This document shows positions 54,929 through 64,000 of a stretch of 64,000 bases of DNA, piece by piece. The position numbers and the translations under genes are program-made. The notes below the pieces were generated by a model. It was not told the DNA's origin and did no database searches. It saw only the letters and a list, made by a program, of their open reading frames with translations. This DNA comes from Sporothrix humicola. Lineage: Eukaryota > Ascomycota > Sordariomycetes > Ophiostomatales > Ophiostomataceae. The stretch spans positions 248,001-312,000 of the forward strand of contig WNYE01000004.1 in assembly GCA_021396245.1 (NCBI GenBank), in the 5' to 3' direction. Positions within the stretch are counted from its first letter, which is position 1. Each line of letters starts with the position of its first letter.

Positions 54929-55827
54929 ATGTCGAGCGACGCGCCCGTAGCCACGTACGTTGTGTCATTGCACAGAAAAACTGCATCTTCTCCCGTTTTT
55001 GCCCTTTTTCACCGACACTTCGTCTGGCTGCAAAGGTATCAATTCTACTTGAATCGTAACTAACATTCTACAGGGTCTACGTGCGCAACCTCGAGGAGCG
55101 CGTCAAGCCGGAGCCACTGCGCGAAGCCCTCGACGCCATCTTCTCCGAGTTTGGCAATGTTATCGACATAGTCGCCAAAACCAACCTGCGCGCCAAGGGC
55201 CAGGCCTTTGTCGTCTTTGACAACCCCGAGTCGGCGAAAAAGGCCATTGAAGAGGTCCAGGGATTCGTCCTGTTCGACAAGCCCATGGTGCTCGCTTTGG
55301 CAAAGATGCGCAGCGATGCCAGTGTCCAGCAGACCGGCACGCCCGACGAACTCGAAGCACACAAGCGGCACCGCATAGCCGAGAGGGGTGTGTACCCCCC
55401 TCATCCCCCATAAATTCAATTCCGTACCTTCGCTAACAGTGCAGACAAAAAATTGGCCCTCGAGGCCGCCGAGGCACAAAAGCGCCAGCTCCTCCGGCCA
55501 CAGGCTGGCGCCGGCGCTGCTGCTGGTGCTGCAGCCCCCGCCGCCGCGCCCGCCCAGATCCCCGATGAGTACCTCCCGCCCAACAAGACGCTCTTCGTCC
55601 AGCACCTGCCACGCGACATCGACTCCGACCGCCTCACCGAGATCTTTGGCCGCTTCGAGGGCTTCCGCGAAGTGCGTCTGGTGCCGGGCCGTGGCCTGGC
55701 TTTCGTCGAGTACGAGGCCGAGCCGGGCGCCATTGCGGCCAAGGAGAGCACGGCCGGCATGCTGCTGGGCGAAGACAGCGACGAGGGCGGCAAGAAGTCG
55801 ATCAAGGTGACGTACCAGCGGCAGTAG
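54929..55827 (+). CDS. U1A/U2B''-type snRNP protein with two RRMs
   Basis: Spliceosomal RNA-binding protein of the U1A/U2B''/SNF group (yeast Mud1/Msl1), binding the U1 or U2 snRNA stem-loop. Exons 54929-54954 (26 nt), 55074-55387 and 55445-55827 join in phase to 240 aa. RRM1 (about 9-90) has RNP2 'VYVRNL' and RNP1 'KGQAFVVF'. A charged linker (AHKRHRIAERDKKLALEAAEA) and an Ala/Pro stretch follow. RRM2 (about 160-240) has RNP2 'LFVQHL' and RNP1 'RGLAFVEY'. The start was set by the short first exon, which places ATG nine residues before RNP2 as in the family. Sequence alone does not tell U1A from U2B''; one fungal protein may do both. Confidence 0.9.
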
Positions 55828-56237
55828 CGGACGTGCCGGCAAAAAGGTTTGCTTTTTTATTTGCAAGTATACCATTTCTTTCTCATTTCCAGCGTTTCTT
55901 TGTATTACATATTGTTTCGGTCAATGGGGGTTCAAGGCTACTACGATGTAGTCATTACAAAGTTTCCATTGCACTCCGGAAACTATGTATATATGATGAT
56001 AATGAGATAAAAGAAAATATCAAACGAAAACTTGAAGGATTTAATCCAATGAATTGCCTAGCAGTTTGTATATGATATGCCAAAAAAGAACAGGTAAAAG
56101 AACAGAAAATAACACAAAATTGAAAATGATGAATGATGAAACAACAATATACACGTCCGCTGGCCCGCCTTCTTCCTCTCTGCAACCAATTATAACTTGT
56201 TATGTTAGTCAAACGAATGCCATGGCCTCTTCCGCGT
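55828..56237. other. Convergent 3' region between snRNP gene and VMA8
   Basis: AT-rich (55850-56150), fitting two convergent 3' UTRs. No coding frame. Confidence 0.45.
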
Positions 56238-57480
56238 CTAGAAGATGACGTCGTCGTCGCCCTCGGCCAACAGGTCCGCAGGCTCCTCGTCCGTCTTCTG
56301 GCCCTTGGCCTTGTCCTGCGCAGCTTCCAGAGCCAGTTTCCGGGCCTTGAGCTCTTCGTCTTCGGCGGCCGTGTCGCGCTGCTTCTTGCCAGCGACCTTC
56401 TTGAGTCGGTAGAACTCTTCTCTGTCGAGCTCGTCCAGCTCAGAGTTGATGTCTGGGAGGTTAGTTAGAGTGCACATGCAGGCATACAAAGGCGGGAAAA
56501 CTTACATTTGATTGTGTTCTCGGTACGAGGAATGATAACGTGCTCACTATATGGGTTAGAAAGTGGAAATGGAAAGAAAAATGTTTCCCAAGATCAATGT
56601 AAACTAACATAGCGTTGACTGAAATATTGTTAGCATTGGAACATAGACACAATCACGATAGTAGGCCAGGATAAACTCACCTCTCCGGTTGACCACCTTG
56701 ATGACCTCGTCCAGAATGACGAAAGCAGTCTAAGAAATGTCAGCAACAACTCAACGCAGTGCAACCCTCTCTTTCGCTTGTGATGTCCTACCTGCAGACT
56801 GGCCAGCTCCACCAGAGCCTCGACGGCCCTTGCATACGTATCTCGCGACCGCTGCACCTGCTGACCACCCTTGCCGAGACCCGTCATGGCAAAATCGTTG
56901 TTGCCCTCCGTCAGGTAACTCTCAAAGGTCGGCAGCAGCACACCAGACACGTTCTCCTGCTTGGCGCGGATCCGGAACCGTGCCGACCGCGCAGACTCCT
57001 GGACCTGGTAGCCGATATCGCCGCCCACAGCGTACGTCACTTCGGCCAAAGAGAAGGCGGCAATCTGCATCACACGGCCCATCTTGCGCTTGGCCTCGTC
57101 GATTCGGCGGGTAATCTCTGGAGAGAGGGAAGTCGTGGTTAGTTCCGTCGGATCAAAGTCATCGGATCAAAGTTGGAGTTGTCGTGGGGAAAGTACCTCG
57201 GAAACGCCTGTAATATGTTAGCTTTGTTCAGCCATTTGACCAGAAGTGCCCTCCGTCCTCAACTTACTTCGTCAGAGCCTCACTCTTGCGCTTCAGCAAG
57301 CTGTGGCCTGTCTCGGCGCCCTTGAGCTTGGCCTTCATGATACCGAGCGACTGGCGGGTCGGGAACACCGCCTCGCGATCCTATCCATCCCAAGTAACCC
57401 ATAGGTCAGTTCGATATTCTACCCAGAGTTCTTCTGCCGCCATAGCTGCCATCGTCGAAACGTACACCGGCGCCAGACAT
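56238..57480 (-). CDS. VMA8: V-type H+-ATPase subunit D (Vma8), eight exons including two micro-exons
   Basis: Central rotor-stalk subunit of the V1 sector, coupling ATP hydrolysis to proton pumping on vacuole and endomembranes. Exons: 57466-57480, 57268-57380, 57197-57207 (11 nt), 56792-57117, 56681-56729, 56609-56618 (10 nt), 56506-56546 and 56238-56452. All phases close and give 259 aa, the normal size. The protein reads 'MSGAG|DREAVFPTRQSLGIMKAKLKGAETGHSLLKRK' (joined over exons 1-2), 'RRIDEAKRKMGRVMQIAAFSLAEVTYAVGGDIG', 'QENVSGVLLPTFESY' and 'LGKGGQQVQRSRDTYARAVEALVELASLQ', then 'NRRVNAIEHVIIPRTENTI' and 'SELDELDREEFYRLKKV'. The micro-exons encode parts of 'KRFRE' and 'VNAI', residues invariant in the family, so they cannot be skipped without a frameshift. 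Confidence 0.93.
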
Positions 57481-58487
57481 GATGAGCGCTTTTTGGTTGC
57501 CTGTTGGAGATTGTTGGTCGGTTCGAGATTAGGACGTTAGGATAAACAAATCGGACAGCTAAACCCAGAATTAGGCCCCGAACAATCGTCCGAAATGGAT
57601 GTCGAGTTCGAAATGTAAATCAAATTGGAAATGCAGCGTCGTGGTTGCGGCAATGCTGAAGCTCGCAAAGTGTTGACGTCGAAATGCAGCTGGTGAGCTT
57701 CGTCGTTACCGACCAAGTTCCCACTGACAGATACCAGTAGGAGATAGGCGCTCGTGCGCTGTAGCTTCCTTGTCAGTCCCCCCTCGATTAGCTTGGAGCC
57801 GTTGTCTTCAAAACTTAGTCATCATCCGTTCCTGCATTCCATTGGCCAGGGGTGCCTGCATACGGCTTGCGCTTTCCCTCTTTGGGAGGCATGAACATTG
57901 GCAGGCATGGGCATTTTTGGGCAACAACGAAACGACGCGGGAAAAAATAGGTAGCAGGCTCCATTTCGAAAAACAGAAGACGACGGCAGGAGCGAGTTGA
58001 ACGCAACGACAACAACGGCAACAGCGACCGACAAGAGTGAGAGTGAGAGAGACAGATCGAGCAGAAAGTGAAGCTGAACGCAGCAGCTCGCGACAAACAT
58101 ATCGAGCGACACATCAGACGGGGTTGCGCCTGCACCAGGGCGCTTTCACGCTCGCGCTCACGTTCGCGCCTCGAAATCGAACTCGAAGGGTGTGTTTTTT
58201 CTCGCGGCTTCGGTTTCATCCAAGCAATGGCTGCGACCGTGATGGTGTGAGGACGCGCTCAAATCGACTTTCTTCGAAACTTTCTTTTGACAACACCCCC
58301 TTTGGACCTCATTCGATTTATTCGACCCATTCGACCCATTCGGTCCATTCAATCTCATTTCAGCCCTCTCAACCTCCTCTCCCTTTCGCTTCGGCGAACC
58401 CTCGCGTTCGTTCCTATTTCTCGACTCTGCCGCCCCTCCGGAGTCTCCTGTCACTCGCTTTCAGAACAACAATAATTCAAATCCAAA
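57481..58487. promoter_or_regulatory. 1-kb divergent promoter between VMA8 and SYF1
   Basis: No gene seen. A 9-bp repeat family (ATTCGACCC and variants, about three copies) lies at 58317-58348. CT-rich DNA then leads into the SYF1 start. Confidence 0.4.
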
Positions 58488-61132
58488 ATGGCTACCCCTG
58501 CTACTGCCGCCGTGGCCGTTGCGCCCGGCCCAAGGCCAGACTTTCACCTTTTGGTAAGTTACATGTGCTGCTGTCCCCCGACTTCGTGTAACTCAACCGC
58601 TAACCGCTGCCTAGACCGATGCCGATGCACCGTACGAACAAGATATCTACCGCAATCCAGGCACAACACGGCCATGGCTGTCCTACATTCGACACAAGAC
58701 ACAACATGGCACCATCCAGGAGCAGGCCTACGTCCTGGAACGGGCATGCTCACAGCTGCCTCGATCCTACAAACTGTGGAAGATGGTAAGTCACTCCGGC
58801 ATAACTCTTCCCTACTATGACAATACATACTGACCTCCTCTAGTACCTCGTCTTCCGCACAAAACACGTCTCCAAGCTCAACGCCGCCGCCTTCGCCGCC
58901 GAGTATCGCAAAGTCAACGCGCTCTTTGAGCGTGCCATTATCCTCCTTAACAAGATGCCCCGGATATGGGAGCTCTACCTCAAGTTCCTCATGCAGCAAC
59001 CACTCGTCACATTCACACGCCGCACGTTTGACCGTGCCCTCCGTGCACTACCAATCGCCCAGCACAACCGGATATGGGCCCTATACCGACCCTTTGCCAA
59101 CTCGGCCGGCGGCGAAACGGCTGTCCGCATCTGGCGACGCTACATGCAGGTCCACCCGGAGGATGCCGAAGACTATATCGAGCTGCTCACCCAGTCCGGA
59201 CTGTACACGGAGGCCGTCCTCACATTCATCAAGATTCTCAACAATGCACGCTTCCGCAGCAAAAAGGCCAAAGGCCACTACGAGCTGTGGAGCGAGATGA
59301 TTGATTTGCTGGTGGAACACGCCAACGAGATCCAGACGGGCGTGGAGACGGGCATCGACGTCGAGCGCATCATCCGCAGCGGCATCGAGCGGTACTCGGA
59401 CCAGCGGGGCAAGCTGTGGTCTGGTCTGGCGGCATACTGGACACGGCGGGGCAGCTTTGAGCGTGCGCGCGACATCTTTGAGGAGGCCATCACGACGGTC
59501 ATGACGGTGCGCGACTTCACGCTCGTGTTCGACTCGTACGTGGAGTTTGAGGAGTCGGTGATTGGCGCGCTCATGGACCTGGCGTCGACGCGTGCCGAAA
59601 AGGGAGTATCTGACGAGGCGGCCGATTTCGACCTCGATATCCGCATGCTGCGGTTTGAGCACCTGATGGACCGCCGGCCGTTCCTGTTGAACGACGTGCT
59701 GCTACGGCAGAACCCCAACAACGTCGCCGAGTGGGAGAAGCGGGTTACGCTTTGGGGCGACAACAAGCAGGAGGTGGTCAACACGTACACCCAGGCGATT
59801 GCGACAATCGAGCCCAAGAAGGCCGTGGGCGTCTTCCACCAGCTGTGGGCGGGCTACGCCAAATTCTACGACCAGGGCGGCGATCTCCGGAACGCGCGCA
59901 TCATTATGGAAAAGGCCGTCAAGGTGCCGTTCCGATCGGTGGCCGAACTTGCCGATATGTGGATCGAGTGGGCCGAGATGGAGCTGCGCAACGAGAACTT
60001 TGACGACGCCGTGCGTGTCATGGCCAAGGCGGTGCAGGCGCCCAAGCGGTCGACGGTGGACTACTTTGACGAGACGCTGTCGCCGCAGCAGCGCGTGCAC
60101 AAGAGCTGGAAGCTGTGGAGTTTTTATGTTGACCTCGTGGAGAGTGTGAGCTCGCTCGAGGAAACCAAAAAGGTGTACGAGCGCATCTTTGAGCTGCGTA
60201 TTGCGACGCCACAGACAGTCGTCAACTACGCCAACCTGCTCGAGGAGCACGAGTACTTTGAGGACTGCTTCAAGATCTTTGAGCGCGGCCTCGACCTGTT
60301 CAGTTATCCCGTGGCCTTTGAGCTATGGAACTTGTACCTGACAAAAGCCGTGGACCGCAAGATTGGCATTGAGCGGCTGCGCGACCTGTTTGAGCAGTCG
60401 ATTGAAGACTGCCCGCCGCGGTTCGCCAAGGTCATCTATCTCATGTACGGCAACCTCGAGGAGGAGCGCGGACTCGCGCGGCACGCCATGCGCATCTACG
60501 AGCGGGCTACGCGCGCCGTTTCGGACGAGGACCGCGCAGACATGTTTAATTTCTATATCACCAAATCCGCCTCCAACTTTGGCATGGCCTCGACGCGGCC
60601 CATTTACGAGCGCGCCATCTCGACACTGCCCGACGCCGAGGCCCGCGACATGTGTATCAAGTTTGCCGACATGGAGAAGCGGCTCGGCGAGATCGACCGG
60701 GCGCGCGCCATCTACGGGCACGCGTCGCAGTTCTGCGACCCGCGCACCAACCCCGAGTTCTGGGCCAAGTGGCACGGGTTCGAGGTGCAGCACGGCAACG
60801 AGGACACGTTCAAGGAGATGCTGCGGATCAAGCGCAGCGTGCAGGCGCAGTACAACACGGATGTCAACTTTGTGGCGTCGCAGGCACTGGCCAACCAAAA
60901 GGCGGCAGCTGCCAATGGCCAGAACGGCGATGCCGACAGCGGCGACGACGGTGAAAACGGCGAGAGAGCCGACGCCATGGCCGCGCTGGAGCGGCAAGCA
61001 CGTGCGCCAGTCGGATTCGTGGCGGCCAGCGACGCGCCGATTGTGTCGTCGGCCGAGCCGGCGGCACCGCGACCTGTGGTCAACCCAGACGCCATCAACA
61101 TTGAGATGGACGACGACGACGATGACGAATAG
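58488..61132 (+). CDS. SYF1: Pre-mRNA splicing factor Syf1 (XAB2), HAT-repeat scaffold of the NineTeen complex
   Basis: Scaffold of the Prp19/NTC complex in the activated spliceosome; human XAB2 also links to transcription-coupled repair. Exons 58488-58553, 58615-58785 and 58844-61132 join in phase to 841 aa. The N-terminus 'TDADAPYEQDIYRNPGTTRPWLSYI' starts the HAT repeats. The rest is a solenoid of half-a-TPR units with the W..Y....P pattern (e.g. 'RIWELYLKFLMQQPLVTFTRRTFDRALRALPIAQHNRIW', 'ATPQTVVNYANLLEEHEYFEDCFKIFERGL', 'RPIYERAISTLPDAEARDMCIKFADMEKRLGEIDRARAIYGHASQ'). The tail is acidic (a run of seven Asp). Length fits the family's about 800-860 aa. Confidence 0.95.
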
Positions 61133-61781
61133 AAGGGATAGAGGGTTGGCGGACTGGTGCAACGGAGTGTTTTATTATTGCTTATTTGCTTATTTGCTTA
61201 TTCGCTTTTCACCGGTTCCAAGGTTTACTCAGGTTGTCTTTCAGCTTATTGCCTTTACCTTTCATCTACGGTTTTATTTCCTTTGTTATTATACTCTTCT
61301 ACCTTTCTACTATTATCCTTCTTCTTCCTTTTCCTCTTATTTCTTTCCTGCTGTTATTATCCAGTCAAACGAAAAACGGCATTCAGTTCTTGCTATTTGG
61401 AAAGGGTTTCATTTGTTTTCTAGTCTAGTTTCACTGCCACAGTCGGACGGGCGTCTCTATTTCAAAGACGTCACTACTTGTTTGCTGCTTTCTTTTGTCA
61501 AATTGGTTTGCCATTTTTTTTACCATTTTTGTATGTAGCGAGATATGGAGAAGTAGCTAGGAAATACAAAAAAGGCAAAAAAAGAAGAAGCTCTCTTTGA
61601 GAGAACGCAAGAAGTGAAGATCAAGACATGATCCGATGCCAATGTATCGCCGTAAAAATAACAGTATTCAGTAAAAACGCCAGCCTATCCCGTCTCGTCC
61701 AAGAGACAGCTATCAAAACAATTCATAACTCGTTTTTTATCGTTTTCCATCCTATTTCTCTGTCAAGTCTCGCCTCTCTTC
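61133..61781. other. Convergent 3' region downstream of SYF1
   Basis: T-rich, low-complexity 3' UTR DNA. Three 8-bp units (gcttattt, gcttattt, gcttattc) lie at 61180-61203. No coding frame supported. Confidence 0.45.
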
Positions 61782-62225
61782 TCACTTCACCTTGTTGTAG
61801 CCCAGCTCGGCGTGCTTGGCGTGGAACTTGGCGGCGTAGTTGTTGTCGACGTGCCCGTCGCGAGAGCCGGGCGTCGAGTAGATGGAGCCCTTGCGCTTCT
61901 GGAAGCGGCTCGGCGGGACCTTGGAGGCGTCCCACTCGTCGCTGTAGCGGCGGTCGCGGTTGGGGGCTGCGCCCAAGTGGTTGGCGTCGGCTTCGTTGGA
62001 CATGGTGTTGTCCATGTTGTCCATGGTGGCCATGGGATTTGTTGTGCCGTCGGCGGTTGTGTATGTAAATGTTGGTGGAGAGTAGGCGGCGTCGCCCGTT
62101 GAGCCTATGGAGCTGCCGGGCATCTGCATGCCGTCGTTCATGTTCATATTCATGTTCATGTTCATGCGATTAGAGGCCTCGGGGTTGATGTTGATGGCGT
62201 TTGTTTGGGAGTTGGGGGATGCCAT
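61782..62225 (-). CDS. Short uncharacterised fungal protein with Asn/Met repeat and conserved C-terminus
   Basis: No function known to me. Intronless, 147 aa from the ATG at 62225; the frame stays open to 62315, but the extension is Ser/Thr/Ile-rich and probably leader. Residues 17-28 are an N-M repeat coded by five hexamers (62136-62165). The middle is Thr/Asn-rich. The last 55 residues look conserved: 'RDRRYSDEWDASKVPPSRFQ', then 'KRKGSIYSTPGSRDGHVD' and 'YAAKFHAKHAELGY'. The WDASK-PPSRFQ-(R/K)KGSIY-TP-SRD-HVD pattern resembles one I associate with many unannotated Pezizomycotina proteins. Ser/Arg context (RKGS, RRYS) could be kinase targets. It contains no signal peptide or membrane segment. 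Confidence 0.65.
   Translation of the reverse strand: MASPNSQTNAININPEASNRMNMNMNMNMNDGMQMPGSSIGSTGDAAYSPPTFTYTTADGTTNPMATMDNMDNTMSNEADANHLGAAPNRDRRYSDEWDASKVPPSRFQKRKGSIYSTPGSRDGHVDNNYAAKFHAKHAELGYNKVK
62136..62165. repeat. Hexanucleotide array (GTTCAT)n, five units
   Basis: Four gttcat units and one attcat, in frame in the minus-strand gene, encoding the Asn-Met alternation. Confidence 0.85.
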
Positions 62226-64000
62226 GATGGGTGGAGTTGTGGGGAGAATTGGAGTGCTTTTGGAGGAGAGAATGTTGGAGGACAGTGTTGTTGTTGAGAT
62301 GTTGACCGAGATCAATATTGTGTTGATGTCAGGTCAAGAATGTTTGTTTCAATATGTTCGTGATGATGATTGAAAATGAGTAGAATGAGAAAAGGAAGAA
62401 AAGAAAGGGAGACGATGGACGATGGGCAGCGGTCATCAGACCTCTTTATACTACGGGACTGGCAAACTATTTCTACGACGTACGTAACCACGCGCATCTC
62501 TGGAAACAAAAAGAAATAAAAGAAAGGGACCTCATAGATAGACACGACATAGCCATGGCCAAGACTTTTTGCACTTTGCTACTTTGCTCAGTGCTGCCTC
62601 AGATAAACCAAAAGTGCATGAAGAGAAATAAAGAAAATAGACTAAAAAGTGACAAAACGAACGGGCCAGACCAGGCAGTGATCAGCCAATTCGTTACTCT
62701 TTCCCATCAAACACCATTTAGGTTACTTTCTTTCGTTGTCTGGCCTTTTTTTTTTGGCCTTTTTCGCCATTGCATGGTCTCGTGCCTATTATTTGTCGGT
62801 TTCCCTTGGCTTCGTTTCCTGACTTGCTGCCCCATTTTGTCTATTTTCTTTTTTTGGGCCAGACTACACAGATAAGGGGCGTGTCCCCAACATTGGCATT
62901 AGAGTGACGAGGCACAGAGGCGAAAAAGCAAAGAGACAACCTAGACAACTAACAAGCAGACAAGCAGACAAGGCAGCGAACGAAAGCTCCAACTCCAACG
63001 GGTTACAACATTCGGCCTGACAAGGACTACGTAAAAGTGCAAAAAAGAGGGGAAGCCCTGCTGGTCTGGTGAAGAAAAGAGGGAAAAGAGCAAGAGGGTG
63101 TTGACACTGGCCAACAGGGAGGACGAGGGAGCCGTCCCATTGGGTCTCTTTGACTCGCTCACACTTACTTTTGGTCGCCTTTTTGTCAACTCACACCCCC
63201 TCTTCTTTGTCTGGGTTGCAACGAGTGCCGTAGCTCCATGAACCAGGTAGCTCTTCTGCTCTTTTACCTCCCATGCCTCTCATGGTTCCCATGGTTCCCA
63301 TGTTATCTGCATGCATGTCACAGCCCAGGTCCGCATCTGGATTATCCTAGGTCTCACGCATCGCCTCCTCTTTCTTTCCCTTTTTGGGGGAGAGATACTG
63401 GGAATCAGTGGACGAATTGCAAGCCAAAAAAGTGATTGGCGTAATACGGCGTATGCTTGTCCTCTTCTGGCCCTTCTATTTTTTTGTCTTTGTGGCCTTG
63501 TCTCATCGTTTCCCGTCTAGGCTTGGGCGTTGTTTCGTCGTTTCGTCGGGACCTGTTTTCTTTTTGCAAGCTCGACAAAGATGCCGTAAAATGTGACGAA
63601 AAGACCATTCAAAATCCGCGATTTGCATTGCACATGATTGATTCTTCCGTGCTTCACCCGCCGTCGTATTTTGTCATCGTCCCTTATCCGACGTAATTGT
63701 CTTTACCCAGTACTGTTCTGTTTTCTGTCGTCAGTGTCTCTCTATTGTGTCTGTGCTGTCTCTCTTGTCTCTCTTTTCTTTCATTTCTGATCTCTCTCTT
63801 TCTCCTGCCCAAAAACATTACGTCATTGGCCAGATCCGCCATACAAAACGCCACTAACACGACAAATATACGCCCCCAATTGTGTAAAACTGCAGGTTTT
63901 GATCATTTTCCCCTACCAGAAAAAAAGGCGACATTTCTCTTTCAAATTATTCGAGGCTGTGCGTTGGCTGTGTAATTTTTTTTTTTTTTTTTGGAGAAAG
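62226..64000. other. 1.8-kb terminal stretch without a supported gene
   Basis: Bases 62226-62450 are the likely leader of the preceding minus-strand gene. The rest is low-complexity, alternating CT- and AG-rich, with a terminal T run near 63977-63992. Frames at 63310-63700 are rich in F, L and C and have no recognisable domain. Confidence 0.4.

Noticed and set aside
1..64000. CRISPR arrays, insertion sequences, rRNA or tRNA genes
   Set aside because: No spaced direct repeats, transposase frames or rRNA sequence were seen, and none of the few GGTTCGA-like B-box cores I looked at had a matching A box or cloverleaf. A tRNAscan run would settle the tRNA point.

Overview
The window looks like nuclear chromosomal DNA of a filamentous ascomycete (Pezizomycotina, most likely Sordariomycetes). 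It has GC-rich coding regions, short introns of about 50-100 nt with GTAAGT/GTATGT-type donors, intron-poor large genes, pyrimidine-rich leaders, and a gene set typical of moulds (Zn2Cys6 regulator, xanA, GH125, ANP1, DHA2 transporter). Coding assignments come from reading the translated frames and joining exons by hand. No database search was possible.

Layout. 1-4.2 kb: the 3' part of uridine kinase URK1 (+) converges on a secreted GH125 exo-mannosidase (-). 4.2-9.5 kb: POL32 (-) and RAD18 (+), two post-replication-repair genes, share a 430-bp divergent promoter; RAD18 converges on xanA (-), the 2-oxoglutarate-dependent xanthine hydroxylase, whose promoter carries a perfect UaY-type site overlapped by a GATA-factor site. 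10.9-15.6 kb: TRS85 of TRAPPIII (-) and an Arg/Ser-rich unknown (-). 15.6-26 kb is gene-poor: a small catalase-like peroxidase (-) and a modular secreted polysaccharide deacetylase (-) lie between 1.5-2.5 kb stretches in which I find no gene. 26-32.3 kb: an FSH1-type serine hydrolase (-), a Zn2Cys6 regulator (+) and a DHA2-type efflux transporter (+) form a small accessory-looking module.

32.5-42.1 kb: ESCRT-III-like CHM7 (-) and the PI(3,5)P2 phosphatase FIG4 (+) are divergent, followed by TTI2 (-) and exosome subunit MTR3 (-). 42.1-45.7 kb is a 3.6-kb interval with one weak candidate multi-exon gene. 45.7-62.2 kb: ANP1 mannosyltransferase (+) with an unusual Gly/Ala/Pro tail, the Arf-GEF GEA1/2 (+), a U1A/U2B''-type snRNP protein (+), V-ATPase subunit D VMA8 (-) with two micro-exons, the NTC splicing factor SYF1 (+), and a short fungal protein of unknown function (-). 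The last 1.8 kb has no gene I can support.

Functionally the window is mostly housekeeping: secretory and endosomal traffic (TRS85, GEA1/2, ANP1, CHM7, FIG4, VMA8), RNA processing (MTR3, U1A/U2B'', SYF1), genome maintenance (POL32, RAD18, TTI2) and purine/pyrimidine salvage (xanA, URK1). The accessory material is the FSH1/regulator/efflux trio, the catalase-like enzyme and the deacetylase. I saw no transposon, CRISPR array, rRNA or convincing tRNA.
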